Positions 62,701 through 64,000 of a DNA stretch of 64,000 nt are shown piece after piece; the first letter of the stretch is position 1, and each line of letters begins with the position of its first letter. A program made the position numbers and the translations under genes. Source of the stretch: Bdellovibrionales bacterium (GTDB taxonomy: Bacteria; Bdellovibrionota; Bdellovibrionia; Bdellovibrionales; JAGQZY01); assembly GCA_019750295.1 (NCBI GenBank), contig JAIEOS010000002.1, positions 1 to 64,000 of the forward strand, read 5' to 3'. Under the pieces are notes generated by a model. That model had not been told where the DNA came from. It saw only the letters and a program-made list of their open reading frames with translations, and did not search any database.

Positions 62701-63736
62701 TCAAGGCCTTCACGCCGGGCGAATTCATTCTTACTCTATTGGCGATGACCGTATTTTTTTGGGAATTAAAAATTCCCTCGGCTTGAATTTCGCCGATATG
62801 GAAGTTCTCAATGGAAAAGTTCACCAAACTGATATCGGACTGCAGGTTGAACTGGTTGACACCGGCGCTCGTGAGTAGGGTGTCTCCTCGCAACTGACCA
62901 TCAATCATAGCAACAGCCGAAAGATCTTCGTTTTTTAAAAATACCTTAAGTAGCGATTCGATTTTTCGAATATTGGTTTGTAAGCGGACATTGATATTCG
63001 AAGAAACAATTTTTTTCTTTTTGAGATCATGCTGAGTAGAGCCCGATGCCAGAATAAAGGAATTTTTTTCTTGGAATTTAAAATCCGAAAGCACGAGATT
63101 TTTGTTTGTAAGGAAGAACTGGGTCTCGAAAGCCGCTTTTTCAGTCACACCTTCCTTATTGGAAGTGACGGTGAGGCTTTCGGTTTTAAGTTTACACATA
63201 ATGCTACGAATATCGTTAACAACTTTGGCGTTGAGCTTAACCGCAAATACTTTGTAGGTGCCAGAGGGCACCTTAAATGTAAGATCCAGATCTGTTTCTG
63301 AAAGATCCAGCTGCTGGATGGGTATGGAATTGAGTATTTTATCTAAATCAATCACCGATTCGCCTTGGGTCTCATTGGGGATGTTGGCGATCACGGCCGT
63401 GTTGTGAATCGCGAGCTTTTTGATTGTAAAGCGACCCCACAAAAGATGAAAAAGATTCGGTTGGAGCCGAATGGATTCGATTTTGATAGGTTTAATTTTT
63501 GATGCCATTTCTTTTTTGGGATCAATGACGATGTTCTGAACGGCCAGCGAAACCGGTAAAAGTTGTACGCTCGTGGATTCGATTTGAATATTTACTGGAA
63601 GATTCTCTTTCGCATACTTTTCAATCTCTAGACGTACAATGGTGTCCAACTTTTCGAAATGCCATGAGGAGAGAGCGGCCACCAGCAACCCAATACAAAG
63701 CGCGAGAAAAAGAGCGGAGAAGATTTTTTTCTTCAC
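59771..63736 (-). CDS. tamB: translocation and assembly module protein TamB
   Basis: A 1321-residue protein with an N-terminal membrane anchor (about 5-24, SALFLALCIGLLVAAL), a very long repetitive beta-taco region (AsmA-like, bridge-type) and the C-terminal TamB/DUF490 domain (SLLTLGTTPQEQE, DVKFSPTFDSESNVAAPKV). It spans the periplasm, helping barrel insertion and lipid transport with TamA. The start is GTG at 63736, overlapping the upstream stop (GTGA) and preceded by GGGAG, in preference to an ATG five codons upstream. Confidence 0.92.
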   Translation of the reverse strand: MKKKIFSALFLALCIGLLVAALSSWHFEKLDTIVRLEIEKYAKENLPVNIQIESTSVQLLPVSLAVQNIVIDPKKEMASKIKPIKIESIRLQPNLFHLLWGRFTIKKLAIHNTAVIANIPNETQGESVIDLDKILNSIPIQQLDLSETDLDLTFKVPSGTYKVFAVKLNAKVVNDIRSIMCKLKTESLTVTSNKEGVTEKAAFETQFFLTNKNLVLSDFKFQEKNSFILASGSTQHDLKKKKIVSSNINVRLQTNIRKIESLLKVFLKNEDLSAVAMIDGQLRGDTLLTSAGVNQFNLQSDISLVNFSIENFHIGEIQAEGIFNSQKNTVIANRVRMNSPGVKALISDFKMNLDELSFQDVKVDLQQFELHDYLKYAIRQDIPAYAHATGSVVCAGTFKSFNIKCPGSLKAHDAKVNSSGKNQIIAVDSISGDGTVSVDANQVNYTVALKTPTSQGRSSGTINYKTGFNIDFETPQLSLDEIKKISALELGGVAAIKGSTQGNSKSAVFEMQIDAKNGSLDGYKLGDLSTKLNFKTGVLYFNKMQGTLSSSRYLGNLEVDLNKEWLSGKIQVPFVDLAVAQESIRKQLDIPFPVTGTGSAIVNLDSPLDAKKLSFKVKSRIYNAVVDQQHVDTIDVDLQSSLGQIEFKQLVAEEKKSRVIFTGKLDLTERVYGIDFKSDTIYLDDIDYTQALTSSTKGVFAVDGKIRGPLSKPELDVKFSSDLFQISGQRLSPLQGGLIANPQKITLDIKGPENLSLKYRDFSNASDVQIEGQIEKINLAPFLTNLMKLETLEDYEIFTTSKFNLKLNKKDRSMISGYIFIPEIRMVFQKNEMRNEKEMTFFLSNSRFNFSPFVISGESGSLTMRSSNSDKPFDMQITGSIALSYLQIFAPFLETLEGRISLNLKVQSDFKKVTFMGSAFIDDGFVKLPQIPHAVESLDVDILFNQDQLIINSMKGRFASGQLYGDGKILIKGPKDIPTFLNLHLESVDLNIPNGVRTKGNANLQLSGQWLPLTLAGTYDIYDGLISKELTGGDSSSSNPHEIFLPPDLRDTLSSPIRLDLTITPLVPLKIKNTMIDGKIEGQIKVVGDPSSPVLAGTISLVRNSQIKFQDVTFKAVDSSFAFKGQEPPDPEIYLLADTRYKNHDIEMLIQGTASRPKFKLSSSPSLSEPEIISLLTLGTTPQEQEAQAQQLANSTQAQQRRSSVEFRSDLFSKIPLSKEFKERFGVDVKFSPTFDSESNVAAPKVSVGYQVSEKVTATGSVQGGTESRAEANVRYDLNRNFGARFSVQTENYEENNQLRGNIETPPEILGIGLDYRKEFK

Positions 63737-64000
63737 TTCTCGTTCTCCCAATCGCTTAAAAGAGTCACTGCCGATTTAAATTGCGGGCGAATCTTTACAA
63801 TGTTTCTCAAAACTTGGAGAGCCTCGGCCTTGTGACCCATGCCGTGCAAAACGAGCGCATGGTAGTACATCATAGAAAAAGAGGAGTCGGCTTCCTCAAG
63901 TCGTACCCCTTTAAGGCGGTTGATGGCGCTCATCGCGCGGACAAATTTTTCGGCTTCGATGCTGATGATGATTTCGTACCAGATGAGTCGAACATCTCCA
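63733..64000 (-). CDS. TPR-like protein, 3' end only (gene runs off the window)
   Basis: The last 88 residues of a helical protein; the frame stays open to the window edge, so the true start is outside. The pattern SSFSMMYYHALVLHGMGHKAEALQ and the following VLRNIVKIRPQFKSAVTLL fit a tetratricopeptide repeat. Its stop overlaps the TamB start, so it belongs to the same operon and may act in envelope assembly. Confidence 0.75.
   Translation of the reverse strand, partial: GDVRLIWYEIIISIEAEKFVRAMSAINRLKGVRLEEADSSFSMMYYHALVLHGMGHKAEALQVLRNIVKIRPQFKSAVTLLSDWENEK

Overview
The window looks like a chromosomal stretch from a Bdellovibrio-like predatory or related bacterium (Bdellovibrionota). This is inference from gene content: a Gram-negative envelope with TamA/TamB, TolC and TonB-dependent proteins, a lone FliL, an AgmX/PglI-type protein, a spore-photoproduct-lyase-like radical SAM protein in a non-spore-former, many small exported proteins, and ribosomal proteins with long Lys/Ala-rich tails. 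Genes are dense, often overlap by 1-4 bases, and lie on both strands. I see no phage, insertion sequence or CRISPR array.

Layout. 0-7 kb: tRNA-Pro(TGG), an outer-membrane barrel, a CoA-binding protein, and a type I secretion-like operon (ABC protein, membrane fusion protein, TolC) whose ABC protein has lost most catalytic motifs. 7-13 kb: ribosomal proteins S18 (minus strand) and L28-L24 (plus strand), a nitrilase-family amidase, ETF-ubiquinone oxidoreductase and a THUMP-type rRNA methyltransferase. 13-22 kb: a short NFACT protein, a GldA/F/G-like ABC-2 system, a GHMP kinase with a DUF429 protein, FeoA-FeoB and a fatty acid desaturase. 22-29 kb (mostly minus): an exported PD-(D/E)xK-like protein, an SPL-like radical SAM pair, a HAD-type protein, an AgmX-like protein, SecG and a receiver-GAF protein. 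29-38 kb: tmk-holB-tatD, then the gap-pgk-tpiA glycolytic block running on into threonine dehydratase, a HisC-type aminotransferase and cytidylate kinase. 38-45 kb: a membrane protein, ribosomal protein S1, a small secreted protein, HIT protein, methylmalonyl-CoA epimerase, rhomboid protease and FliL. 45-53 kb: a subtilase lipoprotein, a LysR regulator, an RsmB-like methyltransferase, NrdR-NusB and a PpsR-type regulator. 53-57 kb: a histidine-rich, probably metal-related locus with a frameshifted TonB-dependent receptor divergent from a thioredoxin-like and a His-tailed exported protein. 57-64 kb: TamA-TamB and the end of a TPR-like gene.

The most unusual structure is a set of six very long intergenic inverted repeats between 12.9 and 44.7 kb. 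Four have perfect arms of 33, 36, 36 and 50 bp around GC-rich spacers of 48-88 bases. Arm sequences differ between sites, but two spacers (31.8 kb and 44.6 kb) share a 30-base core with one mismatch, in opposite orientations. They are not followed by a U-tract on the plus strand, and one probably lies in the 5' leader of the gap operon. They look like members of a structured, possibly mobile or RNA-encoding, element family that I do not recognise. A second candidate system is the His-rich locus at 53.9-57.0 kb, with a 23-bp operator-like palindrome centred on the predicted start of receptor transcription.
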